Below are positions 9,659-20,599 of a stretch of DNA of 64,000 nucleotides, one piece after another; position 1 is the first letter of the stretch; every line of letters starts with the position of its first letter. The translations under genes were made by a program, and so were the position numbers. The notes beneath the pieces were generated by a model. That model was not told the DNA's origin. It saw nothing but the letters and a program-made list of their open reading frames with translations, and did no database searches. Source of the DNA: Miscanthus floridulus (lineage: Eukaryota > Streptophyta > Magnoliopsida > Poales > Poaceae); contig NC_089582.1 of the NCBI RefSeq assembly GCF_019320115.1, forward strand, positions 123,281,259 to 123,345,258, given 5' to 3'.

Positions 9659-12600
9659 ACACTGGCGGCCCTTTAACTTGTTAGCCTGTGCCATTCTAGT
9701 CCACCAACTTGCAAACGTGGATAACGGGCCCATGAACTTGTCAATTGGTTCACCGGAGGCCCATTTTCCATCCGGCGCGGCCTCCAGGCGACGTGGCAGC
9801 ATGTGCACCGCACGATTGAATACCGACCGTAGGTGACATTATGCAACTAGGCCCGTCCACATCTGCCAATCTCCAAAATATCTTCCTATCTTCGTCAAGT
9901 TTGGCGTGCTGGGGGCAAGGCGGCGGCGGCGGGGGGGGGCGAGGCGACCGTAGGTGACATTGCGGCGGGGGAGCGTAGGTTTCGGCCGCGACTATGGTGA
10001 ATCTGTGGCATGGCACTGTGCCTGCGACCAGAAGGGGAACCACCTCCGAACTACGGTTAGTCAATCGAAGCTCAAAACCTTCTTATTAGTGCCTTTAGGA
10101 TGCGGTGGTGTGCATGTACTTGTTCCTGGTGTAGGCCAATTTCATTTGTTTTGGTGGCTAGGGTTTAGGGTTTCTGGTGTCGCCTAAATAAATCAAGTAG
10201 TAATGAGCATCATCTGGTTCAATATAGGCAATGCTGATCACAAGTTCACTGTTGAGGTGCACCACTGTGGTTTCTTTATTGGTCAGGAGTCGGATAAGGC
10301 TTACATTGGTGGAAAAGTGAACTGGTTTGACCATTGTGAGGTAGATACCTGGTCTCCATTGTGGTTCTTGGATTTTGTTGATGAGTTGAAATGTCCTAAA
10401 ATAGATGCTCTGAAGATATACTGGTTGCTTCCTGGAATGGACCTTGGTCGTGGACTTAGGGTGATTGAGTCAGATTCAGAGACATTGGTGATGACTGGCA
10501 TTATTGACAGGGTGAAGAACCTTATTGTCTATTTTGATCATGATAACAGCATGCCTGGCATAAACTGGGATGACATAGTGGCAAACCCAATTGCTTCACT
10601 GCCTGCAGTAATCAGCCTAGCCAAGGGAGGATATGTTGGGAAGGAAGAAGGAGAAGATTCAGTGCAGCAAGATTCAGTGAAGCATTCAGTGCATGGAGAT
10701 GATGGTGACAGTGAAGATGACTTTGAAATGGAGCAGGAATCAGTGCAGCAAGATTCAGTACAGCATGATGTGCATGGAGATGATGGTGACAGTGTAGATG
10801 ACTTTGATTTCAATGATAGTGATTTTGATTTAGAGGGAGATGATGATGATATTTTTGTGGACTATGTTGATGAGGATGCTACAGAGGAGACTGGCAGCAA
10901 AGGGCAGCAGAAAGGTAAGGGCAAGAAGGCTATTGGTAGCAAACTGAAGGGGACAAAGGTTTTATCTTTGGTTGGTTATGGAGAGGAGTCAACATATGAA
11001 TCTGAGCTAGAATTGCCAGAATCTGATGAAGAAGGACAAGGTCTAAGGTTTAAGTCATTCAGAAATGAAGACATAGACAATCCCATCTTCAAAGTTGGCA
11101 TGATATTTGAATTAGTTGAGATGCTCAGGAAGGCTATCACACAATATAGCATGAAGCAGAGGGTAGAGATCAAGATGCCCAGGAATGAGAAGAAAAGGTT
11201 TAAGGCTCATTGTGCAGATGGGTGTCTTTGGAATTTATATGCTTCAAGTGATAGTAGGACTCAGGGATTGATGATCAAGACTTATCATGGGTAGCACACT
11301 TGCCAAAGGAAGTGGACATTGAAGAGATGTACCTCAAGGTGGCTTGCTCATACATACTTAGAGTCATTTTGGGCTAACAAGAAGATGACACTAACTTTGC
11401 AAGGATAGTCCAGAAGGAATGGAATCTAACACCCCCAAGAACTACACTTGCTAGGGCTAGGAGACTAGCTATGAAGCAGATACTTGGTGATGAAGAAGAG
11501 CAATACAATAAGTTGTGGGATTATGCACATGAATTGAGAAGAAGTAATCTAGGGAGCACTTTCTATATTAATCTTGTTGGAAACCTATTCTCATCCTTGT
11601 ATGTTTCTTTGGATGCCTGCAAGAGGGGCTTCCTAGCTGGTTGTAGACCTATAATCTGCCTAGATGGTTGCCACCTTAAGACTAAGCATGGAGGGATAAT
11701 GCTCACTGCAGTTGGAATTGATCCAACTGACTGCATTTATCCAATTGCATTTGGAGTTGTAGAAGTTGAGTCTCTGGCTACTTGGAAGTGGTTCTTAGAA
11801 ACATTGAAACAAGACCTAGGCATTGAAAACACATACCCATGAACTGTCATGACTGACAAACAGAAGGTACCAGCTTTTGCACATCTTCTTAACTTGCAGC
11901 TGTTGTATTCATGCTAATCTGTTCTTGTCCATTTGCAGGGTCTAGTCCCAGCTGTTGCATAGGTTTTCCTAGAATCTGAACATAGGTTCTGTGTCAGACA
12001 CCTTTATTCCAATTTCCAGATGCAATTCAAAGGTGAGAACTTAAAGAACCAACTCTGGACTTGTGCTAGGTCAACCATAGTAGTTAGATGGAATGAGAAC
12101 ATAGAGAAGATTAAGGTCCTTAACCATAAAGCTTTTGAATGGCTAGAAAAAATGCCACCAAATACTTGGGTTAGGGCTTTCTTTAGCACTTTCTCCAAGT
12201 GTGATATTCTACTAAACAATAGTTGTGAGGTGTTTAATAAATACATACTAGATGCTAGAGAAATGCCTATCTTGAGCATGCTAGAGCAAGTCAAGACACA
12301 ACTGATGACAAGGTATCATACAAAGTACAAGGATGTAGGGACTGTGTGGGATGGTACTATTTGCCCCAAGATAAGGAAGAAACTTCATAAGAATTCTCAG
12401 TGGGTAAACACCTGTTATGCATAGCCTGTTGGTAATGGCATTTTTCAGGTCAATGTGTTGGACAGACAATACACAGTGGACCTAGGCATTAGGCAGTGTG
12501 ATTGCAGGAGGTGGGAGCTGACTGGTATCCCTTGCTCTCATGCTATATCTTGTTTGAGGATAGAGAGAATTCCTTCTAAGTCCATGGTCCATGAGTGCTA

Positions 12601-14621
12601 CTCTACTGCAACCTACCTGAAAGCATATGGTCCCAAAATCTATCCTTGCAAAGATAGGAGCATGTGGCAGAAAGTTGAAGGACCAAATGTACTTCCACCA
12701 GCCTATGAGAAAAAAGTTGGCAGGCCACCCAAGAACAGAAGGAAGCAACCTCACGAAGTCATGGGCAAGTTTGGTCCTAAAATGTCCAAGCATGGTACTA
12801 TCATTACTTGCTCTTATTGTGGAACAGAAGGGCATAACAGAGGTGGTTGCAAGCTGAGGAAGGCTGGGATCAGGCCTAAACTACAATCTCAAAACAATCC
12901 AAGTGTGGATCATGGCCAAGAAGGAGGATCAGCTGAAGGTTTTGAAGCACCAGTTACTAGCCAAGTAAGTGAAACTCATTTAGCATGTCAATTGGATTAA
13001 TAGGTCATACACTCTTAAGCATGGCATTGTAGGCTTCCATGCAGTTTGGAGAGGGGAGCCAGCCAGTGCTATCAAATATGATAGAAATTGTCCTTTCTCA
13101 ATTGCATGCAGATGTAAGTGCACATAAACTTCGTCCACTCTATCAAATTGAACTTGTAAACACCTAACTTGATTCCATGCAGTCCTCACAAATAAGCAAA
13201 AGACAACTTCACAAGGAACCATTACCAGATTCCACATTCATCAGGAGCAACCAGCCTACTACAAGGCCAGTGCCCCCAACCACTTCAAGCAAGGCTGGAA
13301 GAGGAAGATTGAAGCACAATGCGCCGAGTGACCCATGTAATCAGCAAGGCAAGACCAAGAAGAATACAACTACCAAGACAAGAAGGCTTGAAGACCTGTG
13401 AATGTGGTCTGTGATGCTTTTGTATAGGTCAATAGGCAAACTATGCTAGTTTCTGTGAACCTATAAAGCAGCAGCAAAAACATCTTAGTTGATGCTTTAG
13501 GCTTATTTTGCTTCCTTTTGGTTCTTCCAGCCAAACAGGGAAGATAGTTAGGGATCTTTTGGTTCTTCCATATAAGCACAGGAAGATAGAACTTAGTGCC
13601 TTACATTTAGGACAATGACATGTGTGTCTCAATGTCTGTTATGGTTGATGGACAAAATCTGTGAAAATACATCATCCTGTTATGGTTCCATCTTGAGAAA
13701 TTGACATTGCAAGATCTATGAACATCATCTTGTTGTTATTCATTGATGGTTTCATACATGGCTTGATGACAGTACTGATTACATATTTACCTACTTCACC
13801 AATAGGACTAACAGAACAAGAATGAGCACAAACAGTAGAGCAACACAGACTACAAATATAGCCTTCAACACCATGACTACTTCTTTCACCATTTTAGCAC
13901 ATACAGCTTCCCTCTTCATCAATGTTCTTGCAGATGGGTGTGCCTGCATTGCTGCATCAGTGTTCATCTTCAAATCAGGGGCTTCCACCATGGTTGTGCC
14001 TTCATTGCTGGGACTTGCTTTAGCACCAACAGTGTTCTTGCCGAACACCACCTCCAAGTACTCCTTCTCCCACTTCTAGAAAGGGCAACCGGTCCCATCT
14101 CGCTACAAAGATCCCTAATATCAGCTTCGAATCTAGCAAGAACAAGAACTTCATCTTAATTCAACCACTAACCTTGTAGAACGGGCAACAGTAGAACGCC
14201 TACCCAAAGCTCCATTCCTGCTTCAATACCCGGTGCACCACCCTTGCCCACCCGCACTCCCTGCACTGGATCAGCGGTATATCGGTTGGATCTGCCATAG
14301 ACGCCCTTGATTCACTAGCCATGGTGCCTCCGTCGCAAGCCGCCGCGCCCGCGCCGCCGCCTCGCCCCCAGCACGCCGAACTTGATGAAGACAGGAAGAG
14401 ATTTTGGAGATTGGCAGATGCGGATGGGCCTAGTTGCATAATGTCACCTACGGTCGGTATTCAATCGTGCGGCGCACGTGCTGCCACGTCGCCTGGAGGC
14501 CGCGCCGGATGGAAAATGGGCCTCCGGTGAACCAATTGACAAGTTCATGGGCCCGTTATCCGCGTTTGCAAGTTGGTGGACCGGAATGGCATAGGCTAAC
14601 AAGTTAAAGGGCCGCCAGTGT
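9659..14621 (+). mobile_element. autonomous-type Mutator-like element (MULE) with about 290-bp TIRs
   Basis: The first about 290 bp (9659-9945) reappear inverted at 14335-14621 with only scattered differences; both ends start ACACTGGCGGCCC. Between them lies one MudrA-type transposase gene on the plus strand. No clean 9-bp target duplication is visible; the best candidates are GAGTGAAAT on the left and CAGTGAAAA, set 8 bp out on the right. The element interrupts the minus-strand solo LTR. TIR length, gene order (PB1-like, MuDR, MULE, SWIM, zinc knuckle) and net size are typical of plant MULEs. Confidence 0.92.
10203..13401 (+). pseudogene. MudrA-like MULE transposase, interrupted
   Basis: This would encode the DDE transposase that cuts and inserts the surrounding MULE. 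Domains in order: N-terminal PB1-like domain (10203-10560); acidic Asp/Glu-rich linker with two repeats ending in HGDDGDS (10640-10900); MuDR N-terminal domain (about 11030-11290); MULE catalytic domain with [13 protein letters not shown] (about 11655-11830); SWIM zinc finger CDC..CSH (about 12480-12560); zinc knuckle CSYCGTEGH (about 12809-12850); a basic C-terminal exon (13177-13401). The frame is broken by TAG at 11292, a one-base shift near 11395, TGA at 11840 where the family has Trp, TAG near 11960 and TAG at 12422. Introns appear at about 11864-11938 and after 12965. Flanking codons still read well, so inactivation looks recent. Confidence 0.9.
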
Positions 14622-16605
14622 ATACCAATCAGTGAAAAAAGAATTTGAAATCAAATCTACACATTGCTACGATCACACAGACGCGAAAAGCACGCTAATC
14701 GCAGCTACGGTGAAAAAGATACAACTACCGATAGATTTGCTTCGAAAAGAAACTATAGGCTTTATTTTAGCTATATGAAACATGTATAAGATACTTCAGA
14801 GAAATACCTTAATTGAGTTAAGTCAAACTATACTTCATTTAGAAAAACAAGGTAAAACTAATCATATAATTGACCAAGGTGAAAAGACTAAGTTACTTTT
14901 AACTAGAAAAATCCAATTACATAATCATTATTCAAGTTAGGCGTTAAACCATAAAATTCTAGAGCTCTTGACATGGAAAACATTGATACTAATGCGTAGA
15001 TTATGTCGTTACGAATCTAACGCAACTTAAACGGGTCAAATCGGAGTTAAAACGAAGAAGATATGGCTTAATAAAGAAAGTGGCAATTTTATAAATAGAT
15101 GAAACTTGATTTTTGAATTTAAAATAAATAAAATCTGATTTTAAACTGGCAAAGGACAGCGGGTACTATTTAAAAAAGGCAGGGGTGTAAACAGAAGAAA
15201 GATGGACCTCTTTTAAATACTGTTAAACACAGTTGGACTGCGGATTGATTTCAATGAAGGGGAGGGGCTCTTTTGCAAAAGGGGATAGGCGAAGGGGTAC
15301 CAGTAGATCTGGACCATTGGATCTGAAACGGATGGCTAAGATTAGAAGGGAAAGAGAGAGAGGGGATCGGCCAGCCAGAATAGGGACGCCGCGAGGCGAT
15401 TTCGCCGGCGAAGACAGATTTCTCGTCGGAGAAATTGGGGAAAGAGGCTACCGACCTCGGATTGGCTCGGGGTTAGCACTGGGAGCTAGAGAGGAAAACG
15501 ACGAACTCAACTCGGCGAATTATAGCGGCTAAGCGCGGGCAGAGGCGGCTAGCGGCGAGCAATGGCGGTGATGGAGCGACGGCGACGCGGGGTAAGGCAA
15601 CACAGAGTGAGACAGAGAGGGATAAGGGGCTTGGCGTGCTCGTGAACATGACGTGAAGCTCGGGGAGGCACTTACGGGCACGGAGGAGCAGCTAATCGTC
15701 ATGGTGGCGTAGAGCTTGTTCATGGTGAGATCTCGACGGCGACGCTAGGGCATAGGGCGGCATAGTGGCTCGAATTAGGGTCATGCGGGGGAAATGGCGT
15801 GGAGCGGCGGCTATTTATGACCCGAGGAGCATCTTGGAGCGCGCGGCATGGCGGACGAGGCGGGGCGACGTCAGACTCCTACGCGGTGGCGGTGCAGAGT
15901 CCGAGGCAAGGACGAGCGCGAGGTAAGGGGAGGGACTGAGAAGGCGGGCCGGCTGTCGGTGAGCGCGGGAGCGGAAGGCGCTGCCACGCAGCTGCGGGCT
16001 GGGGCGAAGCTGGGCCGTGCGCGGAGGAAGTGAGCAGGTGGGCCGCACGGGAGTGGAAGCGGGCGACGCGGCGTTGGTGGGCCGGCCAGCTGGGCTTCGC
16101 GGAGAAGGAAAAAAAAGAAGCGGGCCGCGGGGTGAGGGAGCAGGCCGGCTGAGCCACGGGCCAGATTGAGGAAGAATTTTTTTCCCATTTTTCAAACATT
16201 TCCAAAAAATTTTCAATGCAAATTTGATCCAAATCAAATTCAAATATAGTTTGAAATATACTTTTCAAGATGGGAACTTTTGAGAGATTTCCAAAACTAA
16301 ACTTTTGCAAACTTTTGAAAACTGTTTTATTTTCCAATTCTCTTTTTCTTTTCTTTTCTTTTATTTTAGAGCCCTTTTCAAACTTATTTTCGAAAGCAAT
16401 TTGAATTCATTCTGAATTTCACATAATACAATAAATCCAATGCAGAGGCTTGAATGCTCCAATAATGTTTCTAAACCTTATGATAAATTTTAATTTAATG
16501 ATTTTTTTTTATTTTCCTATATTTCATGTGCACAAAATTTATAAATTAATCATTTTAATCCTATTTTCAAAAGTACAAATTTTAGGGTGTTACAACCTCA
16601 CATTA

Positions 16606-16770
16606 GACCTACCTCCTACCCTAGCTTCCATGGAGTTTTTAATCTCCTAATTGGATATTTGTGATAAATAATGCCAATTATAGTGCAGTTCAACTTAACA
16701 AGTCTTTTACTGTATAGTTTTGCTTCATTTGTTTTTAAATAATGTTCAACATGGCGCATCCAATAAGGTT
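16606..16770. repeat. segmental duplicate, module y copy 2
   Basis: Nearly identical to 5758-5900 (ACCTACCTCCTACCCTAGCT, then AATTGGATATTTGTGATAAA and on to GTTCAACATGG), with one short insertion. It begins 12 bp beyond the end of the long solo LTR, so the LTR sits between two copies of the same flanking sequence. Confidence 0.8.
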
Positions 16771-17002
16771 TACATACTAGGCAATTAGGCTTGGATAGCC
16801 ATCAGCACCCCTGTAAACCTTGAGCATACAAGATAAGGGATTGAATCTTCACTGGACATAGGGCACCTCTTGCTTGAACGACTATCGATCTGTCTTGTGT
16901 GATTCCCTGTGCGCGTTTCGCTGATCTTCATCGCAAGAGTTCAACCATCCGACACAACCACAAAAAGACGTATACAACTTATTTGAGGTATGGTATGTAT
17001 AA
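16771..17002. other. short intergenic stretch
   Basis: No gene or repeat end was seen. The last three bases (TAA, 17000-17002) are the left target copy of the CACTA element that follows. Confidence 0.5.
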
Positions 17003-18945
17003 CACTACTACAGAAAAGGTTTATAGCAACGGTTTAATTTTTTTTGTAGGGGCAGCTGGGGATGGAGACGCCCCTACAGTGAGCGTGCTCGGGACCCACG
17101 AGACCAGCCTCCCCTACAAATGGCACAGTAGGGGCGGCTGGAGATACAAGCCGCCCCTACAAATGGATCGATTTGTAGGGGCGGCTCAATCACCAGCCGC
17201 CCCTACAAATGCTGCACGTATAAAAGGCTGCAGCCCCCTTCTTCCATATGGTACGGGGTGGCCCATGTGTCAGGGCTCAGGAACTCAAGCGACTACATCC
17301 TTCTGCAGATGTCGACATCCTACAGCCATACCTCCCTCGGATGCTCCCACATCACAGCGCCAACAGCACAAATGGGCCTACCTCCCTCACATGCTTCCAA
17401 ATGAGGATGTCGACATTCTGGAGCCATAGCAGGCGCCGCCCAGGATTTCTTTAATCTGGCGCTAGCGGTCCAACTGTCGCGCGAGCGCGCGCTTCGTTTC
17501 CAAAATCCCGCGACGCCGTCCACAATTTCGCCAATCCAGCACTTGCCCCACTATGTAGTTACCGCACGAGCGCGCGCTGAGCTTCCAAATCCTGCGTCCA
17601 AAATTCTGATGTCGTCCGAGCGTGCCAGGGCCTTTAAGAAGAGACCCATAGTTTCTTCCCCAGCCACGCCGACGCCACTACACCAGGCGAAGCTCTGCTG
17701 GGTTTGAACCTCACCGTCACAGCTGTCGGGAGGAGCTCGGTCGCAACGGTGGCTCGCCGCCGCTGCCGTCGTCGACCGCACTGCTAGGAGGAGCTCGGTC
17801 GTAGCGGTAGACCGAGCCATTGCCGTTCATCTTCTCCAACTCCGGTGTCGTCGTTGCCGTCCTCTCCGAGCGGTAGCCGTACCCGAGGAGCCAGGATCCG
17901 TCGCCATCCTCGTCAGGTCGGCCGGTCGGGTGCTGTAGCCGTGCGTCAGCTTCACCTTCACCGACCATGACTGCTTCCTCTTCACCGCGCAGCAGCATCC
18001 CGTGGACGAGCTAACCCCGTCTTCTTCTACCAGCCTGAGCCTTCCTCGTCATCGGCATGGCTTCGAGCAGTAGCGGAGTTTGGACTAGCTCCGCCCGCAG
18101 GGGTTCGAGCAGGTGAGCACCGCCGACGAACACTACTCGATATCATTTACATTTATTCTGTACATGCTAGGCTATAATAGAACTAATCAAAGCTGCACTT
18201 TTTGCTTGTAGAAGTGATGGAGAACTTGAAGGTGGCTACAGACGAGGCTAATGATCTTATTAGATGCGTATGTATATGGGTGTGATTGTATTAGTTCATC
18301 AATCGTGTATGGGTTTGTTGGTTGTTTTTTCTGTATGTACAATGGTGTGATTATTGTATGCATGTGGGCTGTGATTGACTATGTATATGAGCTTAGTATG
18401 AATTCAGGGTTCATATTTTGGTTGTAATTGATTTTTTCTGAATTATTATTCAGGCTGTAATTGATATTATATTATAATTTGGGTGCTACTTTTTGTGAAG
18501 AAATGGGAACCAGATTCGATTCCTAGCACAATTTATATAATAACAAATGTAGTAATAAAATAGCGAACATAAATTAATTGGAATATACATTTCGGATCAA
18601 TCGGAAGCTGACACGTGGATAACTAGAAAATAGACATGTGGACAAATCATATTGTGCCACATGAATTTTTTTTGGCGGAAAAATATATTGTAGGTGCGGT
18701 TCTAGACTGAACCGCCTCTACAAACAGGTATTATAGGGACGGCTGGTACTACAGCCGCCCCTATAAATCGATTTGTATGGGGCGGCTGATAACACCAGCC
18801 GCCTTTACAAATCGATTTGTAAGGACGGTCTGGGAACCAAACCTACAAATACATGATTTGTACAGACGGTATGGTAGGGGCGGCTGGCCGAGCCACCTCT
18901 ACAAAGCCTCACCAGCCGCCCCTAGAAATCATTCCTGTAGTAGTG
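17003..18945. mobile_element. non-autonomous CACTA element, TSD TAA
   Basis: Left end CACTACTACAGAAAAGG and right end CCTGTAGTAGTG are inverted; TAA is repeated at 17000-17002 and 18946-18948. Both subterminal regions (17045-17215; 18690-18930) are packed with GTAGGGGCGGCTGG and its inverse, the typical transposase-binding arrangement. A TATA box lies at about 17220. A small exon-like frame (ATG 18057, donor after 18112) would encode a Ser-rich peptide starting MASSSSGVWTSS, similar in style to the GRF gene leader at 22433. There is no transposase, so movement would need another CACTA. Confidence 0.92.
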
Positions 18946-18948
18946 TAA

Positions 18949-19669
18949 GTAGCTCTCAAATTTGAGTCAGAGTGAATGCAATTTTTTGGTCTATAATATG
19001 GCTATTTAGAAATTATGGGGTTTCTGTTTTTAAGGTATACCTACCATTTTCAAAGTGGACATACTATATGATGAAGACTGGCTATGAAAATACTCGTCAA
19101 GCATAAGTGGTTGTCGTTTAAGAGATTTAGCACTTAGTCATCTCTTTGTTCGGTCTTATTTTTCTTAAAAACAGCCTGAGGCTATAACTGTAGTAAGGAA
19201 GGGTTATTATTTGCAAAACTCTTGCGGTGACCACAATAGAACCTTTTTCTTCTTCTAAAATGACATTTATTTGCAACCAGATGTCACACTGATTAATTAC
19301 TATAGCCGTGTCGGCGTGAACTGCTGTGCTGTGGAGCAGACGTACTCCGTACAAGAACGACAGTGTGTGCAAAATCACAGCACTTTGGAGTGCATGCTCC
19401 GCCCCGACAGACCAAACGTGCCGTTGGACGCAAGTAACCCTACAAAGGTTGCAATTAATCATGCATCTATGTCGGTCGACGGGATTAACCTATAGCTAGG
19501 CTATCTACTCCTCACAAGAAAATAAAAAACTGTAGTAGATAATAAGATGAAAATTTGAAAAATCGAAATCAAAATTCATGATATCATAAGATACGGGCTG
19601 CAACTAATAAAAACTGTTACAGTTTAAACTAAGCTTTCAGTTTAGCTGATTGGTTAGCAGTATAATCAA
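18949..19669. other. intergenic stretch, nothing recognised
   Basis: AT-rich, with a GC-richer patch near 19300-19440. Short open frames on both strands show no known domain, and no terminal repeats were found. Confidence 0.45.
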
Positions 19670-20070
19670 AGTCGTGTTCTTCATGGGACCTACTACTGGC
19701 TACTTACTGCTAGTAGCTAGTGTCTCGAATAGGTTTTTGGATTTCTATGTACGTTTGTCCGATCCGCGGTTGTGCAGTTTCCTCCTGTCACGGGCGTACG
19801 CACGTCTTGGCGTGTGGAGACTGCAGGAAGGGGAGGATTTATAATCAAAATGATTTGGCTGTATACGGACTCCTAATTGACATGGACTCGACTAATTGGA
19901 TGGATCCATGGATGTGATAGTACGTACTCTCCACGATTCATTCGTTCCGTATATATGCATGCACATTATTTGACGTGTTCTTTCTTTTTGACCGAGCCAA
20001 CACTGCAACTACTAGCATGCAGTGTGAGCTAGCTGTCTATGGAAACGACGAGCCCTATCCTCTAGTTTAG
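19670..20070. repeat. segmental duplicate, module x copy 2
   Basis: Diverged copy of 5390-5755: shared landmarks in the same order are GTTCTTCATG, ACGTTTGTCCG, CTTGGCGTGTGGAGACT, ATGATTTGGCTG or a variant, and GTGAGCTAGCTG. The order of modules x and y relative to the inserted elements differs from copy 1. No coding potential. Confidence 0.65.
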
Positions 20071-20599
20071 GCGACCTGAGGAGATAGAGCAAGTATGACA
20101 AGGTAATGTATTAAGTTGTTATAGAAGCTGTCACATTAGATTTATGCTCAGTTGAAGGAGAGAATAGGAGAAGAGAAGTCGACTGTAATTACAGCGGATT
20201 TCAACAAATTTTGTAAGAGAATGCAGTGGACCAGACATTAATGCACTAAGCTAGTAGCTAACTATTATATAATTAAGCAGGCTATTAGCACTAGTAGAGA
20301 ACATACCTTTGATCCTCGGTCAAAATAGGGCTCTAGTCCCGGCAGACAGAGATGGCAGGGACCTTTAGTCCCAGTTGGTGGATAGGTAGACTTTTACTCC
20401 CGGTTGGTGGATCCAACCGGGACTAAAGGTCTCTGCCACCTCTGTCTGGCGCAGGAGCCGTTGGGAGGGACCTTTAGTCCCGGTTGGAGCCACCAACCGG
20501 GACTAAAGGTCCCCCTTTATATATTGGTCGTCTCCTTCTTCCTCCCCGAGCTCGAGCTCAGCACATTTTGAAGCTCACTGCACTAGTGTTCTTGCTTCC

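Larger units (their letters stand above)
6321..16594 (-). mobile_element. long solo LTR (about 3.4 kb net) interrupted by two insertions
   Basis: Read on the minus strand the element starts TGTAACACCCTAAAATTTG (from 16594) and ends AAGGTGCTACA (to 6321), giving TG..CA ends with a short inverted repeat. Possible target copies are ACTTC (6316-6320) and ACCTC (16595-16599), 4 of 5 matching. After removing the solo LTR at 6407-8322 and the MULE at 9659-14621, about 3.4 kb of LTR remains: 6321-6406, 8328-9658 and 14622-16594. No gag-pol domain is visible. The length and TGTAACACCC start fit the long-LTR gypsy chromoviruses of grasses, but this is inference. Confidence 0.65.
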
